A stretch of 64,000 nt of DNA. Source: Bradyrhizobium sp. WSM471. GTDB lineage: Bacteria > Pseudomonadota > Alphaproteobacteria > Rhizobiales > Xanthobacteraceae. Both the position numbers and the translations under genes were made by a program. Positions 51,826-61,313 of this stretch are shown here, piece by piece. Position 1 is the first letter of the stretch. The number at the start of each line of letters is the position of its first letter. The notes beneath the pieces were generated by a model. The model was not told the DNA's origin. It did no database searches and worked only from the letters and a program-made list of their open reading frames with translations. The stretch covers positions 1,550,001-1,614,000 of the forward strand of contig NZ_CM001442.1 of NCBI RefSeq assembly GCF_000244915.1, in the 5' to 3' direction.

Positions 51826-52041
51826 GGTAACCAGTTTACCTCAACTTCAAAACAGAGCGTCTCGCAAGACGCGCCTGACCAATTCGCTCGCTATTTATCG
51901 ACCGGTGTAGTCGTGCCGGCCTTCCATCGCGCACGCGTCACTCGGCGTGCGCGAGCTCAAAGCAACACCGGAAACCCAATCGAAGTCGCCAGACGATCCG
52001 AAGCAACTTTCTGGGAATCGGAGAATGAGCGCCCTCAGCAA
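51826..52041. other. nolK-nodM gap
   Basis: About 215 bases with no recognised element; nodM may be cotranscribed with the upstream sugar genes. Confidence 0.3.
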
Positions 52042-53019
52042 TTAACAGCTGCATGATTCTCTCCTTTTGTCCGATTTCGCCGATACCGCTAAGAAGTCCT
52101 GGTAGGTCTGCCGCATTCCATCTGTAAGCCATGTCCTCGCGCGCCAGCCGAGCTTTGCGAGCCGGCTGACGTCAAGCAGCTTGCGCGGCGTGCCGTCGGG
52201 CCGCGAGCTGTCGAAACTGATCTCGCCGCCGTAACCGACGGTTTCTGCGACGACCCGCGCGAAGTCGGCGATGGTGATGTCCTCGCCCGTGCCGACATTA
52301 ACCAGCTCGGCACTCGAATAGGTCTTCATCAGGTGCACGCAGGCATCCGCCATGTCGTCGACATAAAGGAACTCGCGCCGCGGCGTGCCGGTGCCCCACA
52401 CAATGACGCTCTTCGCGCCCGACACTTTGGCCTCGTGGAAGCGGCGGATCAGCGCCGCGACCACGTGGCTCATTTCGGGGTGATAATTGTCGCCGGGGCC
52501 GTAGAGATTGGTTGGCATTACGCTGATGAAGTCGCTGCCATACTGGCTGCGATAGGCCTCCGCCATCTTAATGCCGGCAATTTTTGCAATTGCATAGGGC
52601 TCGTTGGTCGGCTCGAGCGGGCCGGTCAGCACGGAATCTTCGCGCAACGGCTGCGCCGCCAGCTTCGGGTAGATGCAGGACGACCCCAAGAACATCAGCT
52701 TCTCGGCGCCGTTCCGATGCGCGGCCTGGATCACGTTCGCCGCGATCGCGATGTTGTCGTAGATGAACTCGGCGCGCAGCGTGTTGTTGGCGACGATGCC
52801 GCCGACCTTTGCCGCGGCGAGGAAGATCACCTGCGGCCGCGTCCTCGCGATCCAGTCGAACACCGCGGCCTGGTTGCGCAGATCAACCTCGCGCCGGTCC
52901 ACGGTGACGAGCTTGACGTCCTCCCGCGCCAGCCGGCGCGCAAGCGCGCTGCCGACCATGCCGCGATGGCCGGCTACGTAGACACTCTTGCCTGTCAGCT
53001 CAAACGGAGCGTTTGCCAC
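52042..53019 (-). CDS. nolK: NolK, GDP-L-fucose synthase (Fcl/WcaG)
   Basis: The enzyme epimerises and reduces GDP-4-keto-6-deoxymannose to GDP-L-fucose, the donor used by NodZ. The 325-residue SDR-fold protein has the NADP-binding motif [14 protein letters not shown] (about 18-31), [20 protein letters not shown], the SSCIYP motif, and the catalytic pair in [38 protein letters not shown] is a family signature. Its start overlaps the gmd end by 20 bases, so the two are coupled. The C-terminal tail ([10 protein letters not shown]) is atypical and may have been altered. Confidence 0.93.
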   Translation of the reverse strand: MANAPFELTGKSVYVAGHRGMVGSALARRLAREDVKLVTVDRREVDLRNQAAVFDWIARTRPQVIFLAAAKVGGIVANNTLRAEFIYDNIAIAANVIQAAHRNGAEKLMFLGSSCIYPKLAAQPLREDSVLTGPLEPTNEPYAIAKIAGIKMAEAYRSQYGSDFISVMPTNLYGPGDNYHPEMSHVVAALIRRFHEAKVSGAKSVIVWGTGTPRREFLYVDDMADACVHLMKTYSSAELVNVGTGEDITIADFARVVAETVGYGGEISFDSSRPDGTPRKLLDVSRLAKLGWRARTWLTDGMRQTYQDFLAVSAKSDKRRESCSC

Positions 53020-54085
53020 TCGTCGCGTCCCATTTTGCTACCGCCAGATCGCTCGCCATCATCTCCGCGACGAGCTCTGCAAAGCTCCGCTTCGGCGTCC
53101 AGCCGAGCACCTCGCGCGCCTTGCTGGCGTCGCCGACCAGGAGATCGACCTCGGTGGGGCGGAAATAGGCCGGATCGATCTTCACCACCGTCTTGCCGCT
53201 CGTCTCGTCCACGCCGGTCTCCTCGACGCCTGCCCCGCGCCATGCGATGCGGCGGCCAACTTGCGCGAACGACAGCTCGACCATCTCGCGCACCGAGTGC
53301 ATCTCGCCGGTGGCGAGCACGAAATCGTCGGGCTTGTCGGCTTGCAGGATCTTGTGCATGCCCTCGACGCAGTCGCGCGCATGGCCCCAGTCGCGCTTGG
53401 CTTCGAGATTGCCGAGATAGAGCGTCTCCTCCAGCCCGACCTCGATACGGGCGACAGCGCGCGTGATCTTGCGGGTCACAAACGTCTCGCCGCGGATCGG
53501 GCTCTCGTGATTGAACAGGATGCCGTTGCTCGCGAACATGCCATAGGCTTCGCGGTAGTTCACCGTGATCCAGTAGCCGTAGAGTTTTGCCACGCCGTAA
53601 GGCGAGCGCGGATAGAACGGCGTGGTCTCCTTCTGCGGGATCTCCTGGACGAGGCCGTAGAGCTCCGAAGTCGAGGCTTGGTAGAACCGCGTCTCCTTCT
53701 CCATGCCGAGGATACGGATCGCTTCCAGCAGTCGGAGTACGCCGATGCCGTCGGCGTTGGCGGTGTATTCCGGGCTCTCGAAGCTGACGGCGACGTGGCT
53801 CTGGGCGGCGAGATTGTAGATCTCGGTCGGCCGGATCTGCTGCACCAGGCGGATCAAATTGCTCGAGTCCGTCATGTCGCCGTAGTGCATCAGGAACGGC
53901 ACGTCGCCGACATGCGGATCCTGGTAGAGATGATCAACGCGCGCGGTGTTGAACGAGGACGAGCGCCGCTTGATGCCGTGCACGACATAGCCGAGCGACA
54001 GCAGATGTTCGGAAAGATAGGCGCCGTCCTGGCCGGTCACGCCGGTGATTAGAGCGACCCGCCGTTTGCTCTCTAGGTTTAACAA
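53000..54085 (-). CDS. noeL: GDP-mannose 4,6-dehydratase (Gmd/NoeL)
   Basis: Gmd converts GDP-mannose to GDP-4-keto-6-deoxymannose, the first step to GDP-fucose. The 361 residues start [47 protein letters not shown], with the NADP-binding loop. [36 protein letters not shown] follows, then [11 protein letters not shown] and [27 protein letters not shown], with the catalytic T, E, Y and K. Pairing with nolK and linkage to nodZ support a role in Nod-factor fucosylation. The codon use is very GC-rich compared with the surrounding island, which hints at a chromosomal origin or recent transfer from a GC-richer source. Confidence 0.94.
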   Translation of the reverse strand: MLNLESKRRVALITGVTGQDGAYLSEHLLSLGYVVHGIKRRSSSFNTARVDHLYQDPHVGDVPFLMHYGDMTDSSNLIRLVQQIRPTEIYNLAAQSHVAVSFESPEYTANADGIGVLRLLEAIRILGMEKETRFYQASTSELYGLVQEIPQKETTPFYPRSPYGVAKLYGYWITVNYREAYGMFASNGILFNHESPIRGETFVTRKITRAVARIEVGLEETLYLGNLEAKRDWGHARDCVEGMHKILQADKPDDFVLATGEMHSVREMVELSFAQVGRRIAWRGAGVEETGVDETSGKTVVKIDPAYFRPTEVDLLVGDASKAREVLGWTPKRSFAELVAEMMASDLAVAKWDATSGKRSV

Positions 54086-54438
54086 AATGATTTCTCTGCG
54101 CAGGCTAATGTCGTTCCCCGATCGACGACGTCAATCGCGGCTGGCTCTTCGAAATGCGGAAGCGTCACGCTCTCGAACTGCCGAAGTGTGGACCTCTACA
54201 GGTATTGCGTCGATTGCTCAACTGTACGGAGGTAAACCTCCCACCTCGAAAGAGTTTTGAAGGACTATACGAAAGTTTGTAGTCCGGCAGAGTTTGTTCG
54301 GCCTTCGTCAGGCGCTTCTCTATTGCTTGGGTGCGCCCAATGAATTGCGGGGCAGCTAAGAGGTAGCAGACCATTTGGCCGAGAAGCGTTCTACAGTCTC
54401 TCCGTGCTCAGCTTGCGCGTCGAGCCAGGGAGTGTCCC
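54086..54438. other. Region upstream of gmd
   Basis: About 350 bases. It should contain the gmd-nolK promoter, but neither a nod box nor a sigma-54 site was recognised. Confidence 0.35.
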
Positions 54439-54612
54439 TCATTCCTTGTCCTTGCCTAGAAGTTTTCTAGTCTTGCTGTTCATCCAGTGCGACTGCGAGC
54501 AAGCCGGGCAAGCAAATCCTTGAAAGTTGTTCTCTGTCGCGCAGTCCGTATCATCGATCAATTCCTGGACGATCGTGTTGGTGGTCGGACAAGCAAAGGG
54601 GAAGGCGCGCAT
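54439..54612 (-). CDS. Small zinc-ribbon-like protein, 57 aa
   Basis: From the ATG at 54612 the product reads MRAFPFACPTTNTIVQELIDDTDCATENNFQGFACPACSQSHWMNSKTRKLLGKDKE. The C-P-T and C-P-A-C pattern with a following H resembles short rhizobial zinc-ribbon proteins with a C-x2-C and the ending N-x-x-T-x-K-x-LG. Function is unknown. The longer frame to 54789 is a different gene relic and was not joined. Confidence 0.6.
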   Translation of the reverse strand: MRAFPFACPTTNTIVQELIDDTDCATENNFQGFACPACSQSHWMNSKTRKLLGKDKE

Positions 54613-54639
54613 GTTGCAGCCCCACGGCAGAAACACGCG

Positions 54640-54789
54640 GGATGGAGCTGATCGTGGAGGGAGCCGACCAGGGCTATCTAAGCACGCGCCGCCTGCTCGA
54701 ATGCGCCAAAACGGGCGTGAGCTTAGAGGCGCGCCATCGAAATGGATCGCTGGCTTATCAGGTTTGAACGCCGCGTAGCGCTCAATCAA
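54640..54789 (-). pseudogene. Acyl-CoA synthetase N-terminal relic
   Basis: LIERYAAFKPDKPAIHFDGAPLS closely resembles the opening of fatty-acid CoA ligases. The similarity breaks off after about 25 residues, with frame changes towards FWRIRAGGACL. Only this fragment remains. Confidence 0.5.
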
Positions 54790-55060
54790 GGTGCCGAGAT
54801 CAATCTTCGATCGCTCGCGTGTCTAAACTTCCACATCATTTCCGTTCCAAGGCGATCACATGAGGTTTCCAATGCTCGTTCGTCGGGTGTTAAAGGGCTC
54901 GTTGCCTGCATCGGCGTCGGCCCCGGGGCAATCGTCAGGCCTGCATCTCGAGCAGGCCCAGCTCGCGGAGCTAGCGGCAGCTCTCTTGCTGCCGCAATCA
55001 GCCGCTATCCATGCCGCGCCCTCGTCCCGCACTACTCGTTGTCTTCTAGTCTGCTTTCGT

Positions 55061-55360
55061 TCAAGGACGGGCGCGTCCGTCCGACCATGGCATGACGTGC
55101 ATTCGGACATGGTGATAAGCGCACCATGATGACGGCTTTTGGCGCAGTCCCGTCACAATTGGTTCCCCGCACATATACGCTCTTCCAGGATCGCCATTCT
55201 TGAAGCCAACAATTGCCCGACATTGGCCCTCACAATGGTCGACGAGCAACACCGTGTTGGATCCATCGGGTCTTCTCACATCACCGCTCCAGGATAGCGC
55301 ATCAATCTCGCAGCGGCTTGTTGGCACTTGGCGCTCGCAACCGTATTTCGAAGTCTCCAA
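55061..55360 (-). CDS. GcrA-like C-terminal domain protein
   Basis: This 99-codon frame uses a TTG start at 55360, with AGAAGGA 11 bases upstream. The block CEGQCRAIVGFKNGDPGRAYMCGEPIVTGLRQKPSSWCAYHHVRMHV resembles the C-terminal module of GcrA, the alphaproteobacterial cell-cycle transcription factor (C-R-x-P-x-GDP---FCG---YC--H). The N-terminal helix-turn-helix of true GcrA is missing. It may be a small regulator or a fragment. A MerR-type promoter lies about 210 bases upstream in the same direction (55569-55599). Confidence 0.55.
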   Translation of the reverse strand: METSKYGCERQVPTSRCEIDALSWSGDVRRPDGSNTVLLVDHCEGQCRAIVGFKNGDPGRAYMCGEPIVTGLRQKPSSWCAYHHVRMHVMPWSDGRARP

Positions 55361-55568
55361 TGCTGGATTGGTCCTTCTTACATCTAGGCAATCGTGACCT
55401 CATGCGACTTGACGATTTGCGTAGACAGAACAGGAACAGCGTCCTCGTACTCAGCGCGATTCCTCAGCCGCTTTGGCAGAACACCTCTCATCACACGCGA
55501 TCGGCTTGCTCCGCTTTTGTCCACAGGAATTCTAGGGCGACTGAAGATTGGAGCCACCTAGCAGGGGC

Positions 55569-55599
55569 ACTCTACAATCTGACGCTACGTACGATTCAA
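55569..55599 (-). promoter_or_regulatory. MerR-type promoter/operator, NolA-box candidate D
   Basis: Read on the minus strand: TTGAAT, 19 bases with core ACGTAGCGT, then TAGAGT. It points to the GcrA-like gene at 55061-55360. Confidence 0.6.
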
Positions 55600-56430
55600 T
55601 CCCCTGCGGGGGTGATTGCGGGAATATCTCACGCCAGGAGCCTGCCGCGACGGGAGGAGGGCGGGAGGCGCTGCGCCAAAGCGGCTGGCTTTCGCTATTC
55701 GTCCTCCGCGGAATTGCGCAGCCAGGGTCTGCCCAAGTGTGCCGGCATAGCTACGCCGCGGCGGTGAGGCTGCTGGTCGTGGCAACGAGCGACCACGCGT
55801 GTCAATGAAGTTCTTGTAAGGTCCATGGAATAGGAGCGCGGCTCGCCGGCCGAATCGAAGCTCCATGGCGAGGATGCTCTGTGGCATCTGTGCGAATTGG
55901 CGCCTCGTCTATCCGGCCGAGCTCTCCCGCTACACTGTCTGGATGGGGCTGTTTCCCGGGATTTCTCGGGGCTGGCGCCGCTGGGCAGAATGGGAACGAG
56001 ATCCATCGGCAGCGGTTATTCTGGTCAATGAGTGCAATTCCCGTCAAGGCACTGAGCAGTGACTTTGCCGTTCCAGACAAACTTTGAACGATGGACCTCG
56101 AAAGGCGCCATCAGGTGCAGCCCGCGTCAGGTCAGCGATCATTGCGGGTTCGATCCATGTGGGGGCCGTCATGGGTTGGAAGACGGCGCCCAGCGGTGCT
56201 CAGCCCTGGACCCGTTCAGAGCATCGCGGTTTAGGTCCGGATTGGTGCGTTTGCTATAATCGTGGCTGGTCTCCAACAGTTGCTATGGGCGCGTGCAACT
56301 CCAGAGCGGCCAGGGAAAAGGCGGAAAGTCTGCCGGCAATCAAACGGCTGTTGGAGCGAGCGGCGCAGCCCATGCTCTCTGATCGCCGGGCAGGGCCTCG
56401 TAGGCGGCGCCGATCGGCGCCCCTCCCCAT
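55600..56430. other. Intergenic, nothing recognised
   Basis: About 830 bases of GC-rich sequence with overlapping short frames only. Confidence 0.3.
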
Positions 56431-56697
56431 TCATCTTGAGGCGCGAGCGACTGTTAGGCCGGCATTCTCCAGTGCATCCAAGATCCTATCAGCAACTACC
56501 CGGGGATCGCGCCGGTCCTCTATGCTCACGCTACAGGCCAAGGTAGCTGCCATAACCGCGTGAGCCGTTTCGCGCTCGAGGCTGTTGTACTCGGCATACT
56601 CGCCGCAAGTGTTGCAGGTGATCACTGGTCGGCCGGTCCAGGGATCGTGCATTGCGATCTCGCACCAGTTATCTCTGTGACATTTCTGGCAGAGCAT
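56431..56697 (-). CDS. Hypothetical protein with zinc-ribbon-like cysteines, 88 aa
   Basis: The ATG at 56697 gives MLCQKCHRDNWCEIAMHDPWTGRPVITCNTCGEYAEYNSLERETAHAVMAATLACSVSIEDRRDPRVVADRILDALENAG. The C-x2-C pairs 25 residues apart, CQKC and CNTC, could hold zinc. The C-terminal half is helical. No family is recognised. It looks like a real gene because the other frames here are poor. Confidence 0.5.
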   Translation of the reverse strand: MLCQKCHRDNWCEIAMHDPWTGRPVITCNTCGEYAEYNSLERETAHAVMAATLACSVSIEDRRDPRVVADRILDALENAGLTVARASR

Positions 56698-57253
56698 AAT
56701 TAGAGAGTTCCCTGTGGTTTGAGCTCGCGCTACATGGTCGTCAGTTGAACGACTGCTTGGCTTCCAAAGCTGCAGAAGCCACTGCACTCTGGAGGCGCTG
56801 TTGCCGTCCCGAAAAACACGATGGACGCGGGCTCGGAAGCAATCCGCCCGAAAGGGCTGCGGCGTGAGCGAACACTTGATGCATCTCTGCCGAGAGCGGC
56901 GGCGATGACGCCGCCTCCGTGCTCTTCTGGAAAGTGGAACGCAGAGCGCCGAGCATCTGCAGAGATCTGCCGCGGCCGTTCAATGTACCATTCGACATAG
57001 TGCCGCCGGTCAAAACCTCGCCACTCACTACGCGTTGATCATTGCCTCGATGGCTGAAAGTACGACCAGAAATCCGCCCCGCTGAACGAGGTTGCGAGCC
57101 CATCTCGTCGCCTATCACGATCACCTCGCGCCTAAAAGTGTGGTGCCGTTGGTCGCGCCGCTTGCTCGCGTGATCCTGCATTGAGTTATCGTCCTTTGGA
57201 GCAGCGCAGCCCTTCGTGCCTTACGAGCAGTGTGCAGCCGTGTTCCGTTTGCT
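56698..57253. other. Intergenic, nothing recognised
   Basis: About 550 bases downstream of the SKWP-repeat gene. A 146-codon minus frame ending at 56741 was judged unconvincing. Confidence 0.3.
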
Positions 57254-59230
57254 TCAAAACGCCGCGTGACATGGTGTTCGTCGTCGGTCACCTTGCGCTG
57301 TCCAATTGCGTATAGCCGCAGCGGCTCGACGACAGATCGCCACTTCGGGCCACTTGGCTAACCCATTCGCCAAGTATGCGAACTCTTGCTCGGTGAAACG
57401 CGCAGTCCCGGTGAGGCGGCGCAGGACCTCCTGGGAGATCACGACTGCGACTTCGCGAGAGGTGACCTCTTTCGGCCAGTGACTGAACGCACGCATGAGC
57501 TGAGCAAGCTCCTGCTCGCTAAAATCACAAACCTGGAAAGCGCGGCGAAGAATCTCCTGCGCGATGGCTACCGTCACATGGCGAGAGATCTCCTCTTGTC
57601 GCCATTTGCTGAAGCCGTTGGCGAGGATCGCCAGTGCTCGACGCGTAAAATGAGAAAGCCGGTTGGAACGGCACGCCCGAGAAAGGACCTCGTTCGCGAT
57701 CGCAGTCTTAGCTTCGCGCAGCGGAACTTCCGTTGGCCATTTGCTGAAGCCGTTCAACAGAATAGCCAGTCCTTGCTGCGTAAAATCACAGAGCTGACCG
57801 GCCCGTCGGGCACGGTAAACGACCTCCCGGGCGAGCGCAGCCGTCGCGTCGCGAAGAGACAGCTGTTGTGGCCACTTGCTGAACCCATTTACGAGGTTCG
57901 CCAGTGCCTGTTCAGTAATGCAGGAGACGCCGTCGGCGCGGTCACAGCGGGCGAGCACTTCACCGGCAATTTCAATTGTGGCTTGGCGGCAGCTCGGGTC
58001 CTGCCGCCATTTGCTGAAACCGTTTACCAGCACCCCGAGTTCCTGGTAACGAAAATAAGAGAGGCGCTCGGCACCGCGAGCGTGGCGGATGACTTGATCC
58101 GCGATCGCGACGCTCGCCGCGAGACAGGCAACCTCCGCCGTCCATTTGCTGAAGCCGTTTACCAGGCTCGCCAACTCATGGTGATCGACGGAAAGCCCGC
58201 GACGAACGAGTTCTCCTGCAATCTTGGCGGTGGCTTGCCGAGGCGCGAGCTCGCCCGGCCACCTGCTGAATCCGTTTACAAGCTTAGCCAGACGCTGCTG
58301 ACTGAAATCGGGGAGCTGATCGGAGCGGCGGAGAAGTTCGTTGCTGATCGCGATCGCTGCCTTGCGACAACTGGAATTTTCCGGCCGCTTGCTAAAGACG
58401 CTGATCAGATTCGCCAGCTGTTCCTGGGTAAAATCGGAGAGTCGATCGCTTCGGCGCACAAGCTCATCTGCGATGATCACAACTGCCGTGTGAAAGCGTT
58501 CCTCTCCTAGCCATTTTCCGACGCCGTTCACGAGCATTGATAGATGCCGCGGGGTGAGCGCTGAGAGGCGATCATCCGAACGCGTACGGCAAGAAATCTC
58601 AGTCGCGATCCTGAGAGCGGCTTCACGAACCGCCGGTTGATCCGGCCACTTGCTAAGGCCGCTTATCAGCAATGATAGGTGCTGGCCGGTTAGGTCCTGG
58701 AGCGGCTCGCTCTTGTCGCGGCAAACTTCAGCAATTCTGATCACGCCATCGCGGCAGTCGGAAGACGCAGGATGGCGGCCGAATGAACACGCAAAGAGCG
58801 AAAGTGATGTGAAGTCGACTTGTTCCATCAGTGCGTCATTAAAGCGGGAGAGCTGAGCCGCTAGAGCTTTGGAAAGATCGGTACCTGCCTGACCGCCAGA
58901 CTGCCGGCTGAGCGCATCACATATTGTGGCGTATTTCGATGCTAGCTTGAGGCGGATGTCTTCCTCAAATCGTGGAACAAATGCGATCTTGAACGCAGTC
59001 GCGGCCTTTCGCAGGAAGCGTGCGCGATTTGATCTCGTGAGTTGCTTGGAATCGTCGAATAGTGAAACTGAGAATGCGCGCACGTCCTGACAACGGCAAG
59101 CGTGGCTGATCGTTGCGAGAAGCTCATCGAGGGTGGCCATCGTTCGATTTGGTAGCTCTGAGTGCTCCGCGCGAACGTGCTGCTCCAAGCGGTGCCGGTC
59201 GAGTGAGACTGCTTGTCCAGGGCGCGTCAT
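57254..59230 (-). CDS. SKWP-repeat protein, probable type III secreted effector
   Basis: From the ATG at 59230, with GGAAGG 8 bases upstream, the protein has 658 residues. After about 150 N-terminal residues there are some 11-12 tandem repeats of about 40-43 residues, each centred on L(V/A)NGFSKWP followed by R-A---IA-E(V/L)--R. Variants include SGLSKWP, NGVGKWL, NGFSRWP, NGFSKWR and RAFSHWP. Such SKWP repeats, probably HEAT/ARM-like, define the Ralstonia RipS and Xanthomonas XopAD effectors and related rhizobial proteins. Secretion is inferred from family only. A weak tts-box-like GTCAGCTTGCGTGAGC at about 59285-59300 and a MerR-type promoter at 59428-59458 lie upstream in the right direction. 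Confidence 0.82.
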   Translation of the reverse strand: MTRPGQAVSLDRHRLEQHVRAEHSELPNRTMATLDELLATISHACRCQDVRAFSVSLFDDSKQLTRSNRARFLRKAATAFKIAFVPRFEEDIRLKLASKYATICDALSRQSGGQAGTDLSKALAAQLSRFNDALMEQVDFTSLSLFACSFGRHPASSDCRDGVIRIAEVCRDKSEPLQDLTGQHLSLLISGLSKWPDQPAVREAALRIATEISCRTRSDDRLSALTPRHLSMLVNGVGKWLGEERFHTAVVIIADELVRRSDRLSDFTQEQLANLISVFSKRPENSSCRKAAIAISNELLRRSDQLPDFSQQRLAKLVNGFSRWPGELAPRQATAKIAGELVRRGLSVDHHELASLVNGFSKWTAEVACLAASVAIADQVIRHARGAERLSYFRYQELGVLVNGFSKWRQDPSCRQATIEIAGEVLARCDRADGVSCITEQALANLVNGFSKWPQQLSLRDATAALAREVVYRARRAGQLCDFTQQGLAILLNGFSKWPTEVPLREAKTAIANEVLSRACRSNRLSHFTRRALAILANGFSKWRQEEISRHVTVAIAQEILRRAFQVCDFSEQELAQLMRAFSHWPKEVTSREVAVVISQEVLRRLTGTARFTEQEFAYLANGLAKWPEVAICRRAAAAIRNWTAQGDRRRTPCHAAF

Positions 59231-59283
59231 CTGTCGACCCTTCCCTGGCCAGGGTCTCGAACTGCAATCGGATCGCGACATTG

Positions 59284-59300
59284 CTCACGCAAGCTGACTG
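59284..59300 (-). promoter_or_regulatory. Weak tts-box-like sequence
   Basis: On the minus strand GTCAGCTTGCGTGAGC partly matches the first half of the TtsI-binding tts box (GTCAGCTT--CGAAAGCT). The second half is poor and the site is close to the start codon, so the assignment is tentative. Confidence 0.25.
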
Positions 59301-59427
59301 GAGTGCGGATAGGTAGCGCTGGCGCCCTCAGCCCGTAATGTCTGCTGCACAGGCCAAGTGCGTCCCGTCTGCAAGCCGTCGCTCCCAAGCCATCGGCAGG
59401 CGATCGTGGACGCTCGCCCGCAAGAAG

Positions 59428-59458
59428 ACCCTACAATCTGACGCCACGTCCGATTCAA
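59428..59458 (-). promoter_or_regulatory. MerR-type promoter/operator, NolA-box candidate E
   Basis: Read on the minus strand: TTGAAT, 19 bases with core ACGTGGCGT, then TAGGGT. It lies about 200 bases upstream of the SKWP-repeat gene and faces it. Confidence 0.62.
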
Positions 59459-59763
59459 GCCATTTATGTCGAGAGCCGCGCATTTCGCGCAGAATTCTGC
59501 GTGAACGGCCGGTGAAGCCAAATCTCGTCGATCATGCTCCGTTCGCGTGGCCTTTCCAATCGGCCGTCTCACACCGAGGGATTGCAGTGAAGCTTACTCG
59601 CCGCGCTTACGTCTCTTGCCAGCGACTTGTCGCATGTCGGACATTAACAAAGCGAGTGGCAGCGCTAACTGCAAATGAGGTGCTTTTGCGAAAGCCAGCC
59701 TACGGGATCTTACGTAGGGCCGGTGTCGCATTTTCTTGATCTAAACATTGCATCCTCTTTTGC
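59459..59763. other. Intergenic, nothing recognised
   Basis: About 300 bases between divergent genes, with no element recognised apart from the flanking box. Confidence 0.3.
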
Positions 59764-59952
59764 ATGAAGCAGAAAAATCTATTCTCAGACGCCAAACATT
59801 GGCGAGGCCGTGCGGAAGCGACCCGACTAAAAGCGGAGTCGATCGAGGACGGCACATCTAGATGCAGGCTCCTCAAGGTCGCTGAGGAATATGACAAGCT
59901 GGCTCGCCTCGCGGAGGGGCGGCAAAGAAGCGAGCTTGACGGGCAGTTCTGA
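59764..59952 (+). CDS. Small conserved-type rhizobial protein, 62 aa
   Basis: MKQKNLFSDAKHWRGRAEATRLKAESIEDGTSRCRLLKVAEEYDKLARLAEGRQRSELDGQF has the pattern HWR-RAEE-R--AE----D---R--ML-IA--Y--LA--AE, seen in many short bradyrhizobial proteins of unknown function. It is probably a helical hairpin. No strong ribosome-binding site is visible. Confidence 0.65.
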   Translation: MKQKNLFSDAKHWRGRAEATRLKAESIEDGTSRCRLLKVAEEYDKLARLAEGRQRSELDGQF

Positions 59953-60713
59953 TCGCTACCGGAGCGAACTGTGACTGCGGCCACCGAAGTCTCGCCGTGT
60001 TGGAGCTCGAGGCCCTCTAGGGCTGAACTGCGAAACTTCGTCACGCGTTCCCTGGCCGTGGATCCGTTGTGACCGGCCACATAGATGACGCATTGACGGT
60101 GTCTCAGGCGGTAAGCCGGCTACCGCTCGACATGAAAAGGACTGAGATGAAAGCCCACCGTCAGATCGTCGCAAGAGCAAAGCCTCTCGTTGACGAGCTG
60201 TCGATACATTGGCATCGTTTTGCATTCTGAAGCCGATGACGTTTGTTTGGTGCCAAACTAGCCGGTTCGCCGGATCATGCCGCGCCAAATGGCCTCCGCC
60301 GCCATTGTTGCTCTGAGGCATTTCAGTCGGTTCTGGCATCAAGCACGGTTAGCCCAACGCCATACCTTGCGGACTTGTTTAGGCGAAGGGGCGGCAGCAG
60401 CTCCTGCAGGCCCGGCTTGCCGCGACAACCATCGTGGATGTCTGTGCCGATTGTCTGCATGAGGCAAGTTCGCAACGAAGGCTCGAATCACGAGAAAATC
60501 CAAGGAAAGATCAGGTGTCGAAAGATAAACTGCAGGAGAAACTCTCCGCTGGACGATCCGGACAAAGCCGATGTTCGTCTTCCAACTAAGTTCGGTGCAG
60601 ATGGTCCGCAGTAGTTGGGATTGCCCATGCCGGCGCGGCGGCCGGTCTATGTATGAGTCGGACAACACGAGTGGTGCCGGATTTGACCCTATCGGTCAAA
60701 AGAGGGAGGAGGT
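59953..60713. other. Intergenic, nothing recognised
   Basis: About 760 bases with short overlapping frames. No family or RNA gene was recognised. Confidence 0.3.
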
Positions 60714-61134
60714 GTGAGGAAGCAAATTGTAGAAAGGCTCGAAGCGGGACGCGTGCGCCGATGGCCAGTTCGCCACCGCACCCGGATCTGGTCCTTCGGG
60801 TCTCTTCTTCGTGCAGGGGCCTTGTGGCTGCCAGCTCAAGATCATCGGCTTCGTTCGTCCGGGCTGGGAGCATGTCTCTGTGTCGACGCCACGGCGATCT
60901 CCAAATTGGGAGGAGATGTGTCTCGCCAAAGATCTGTTTTGGCATCAGGAGGAATGCGTGATGCAGCTGCATCCTCCTCAGTCACAGTATGTGAACAACA
61001 GTCGTTATTGCCTGCATCTCTGGAGGCCGACCCGTCAGGTCATTCCGATGCCTCCGTCACCCTTCGTGGGCATCGTCGGGCTGGGGCCGTCTGAAGCGGC
61101 AATTCTGTTTGCGCAGATGAGTGCCATGTCTTAA
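60714..61134 (+). pseudogene. DUF7694-like small protein, frameshifted
   Basis: A GTG at 60714, preceded by GGAGGAGGT, begins MRKQIVERLEAGRVR. A +1 frame change near 60758 is then needed to continue DGQFATAPGSGPSGLFFVQGPCGCQLKIIGF, GWEHVSVSTPRRSPNWEEMCLAKDLFWHQEECVMQLHPPQSQYVNNSRYCLHLWRP. This WEHVSVS, PNWEEM, KDLFW, LHPP and LHLWRP pattern belongs to a phage- and rhizobia-associated family that I believe is DUF7694. The 3' part is well conserved, so the shift is recent or a sequencing error. An alternative GTG at 60811 could still give a 107-residue product. Confidence 0.65.
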
Positions 61135-61313
61135 CGGATCCGGCCGCATCGATGCCAAGTCGAGCGGCGGCACCTAATCGAGAGCGCAGTGGCGCTGGAG
61201 CCTAGCCGGCCACAGGCCCGCCAAAGGCCCGCGGGCACCACTCTGCGCACCAAAGGCCGCTGCGCTTCTCAAAGCGGCAAGGCACGCCGCAGAATCGGCT
61301 CGTCTATTGTACG

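Noticed and set aside
52333..54052. Two long plus-strand ORFs (377 and 354 codons) opposite nolK and gmd
   Set aside because: High GC in the third codon position of gmd and nolK removes stops on the other strand. The products have no recognisable family.
57386..58510. 374-codon plus-strand ORF opposite the SKWP-repeat gene
   Set aside because: Its repetitive look simply mirrors the repeats of the minus-strand gene; the SKWP frame has the better start, ribosome-binding site and family match.
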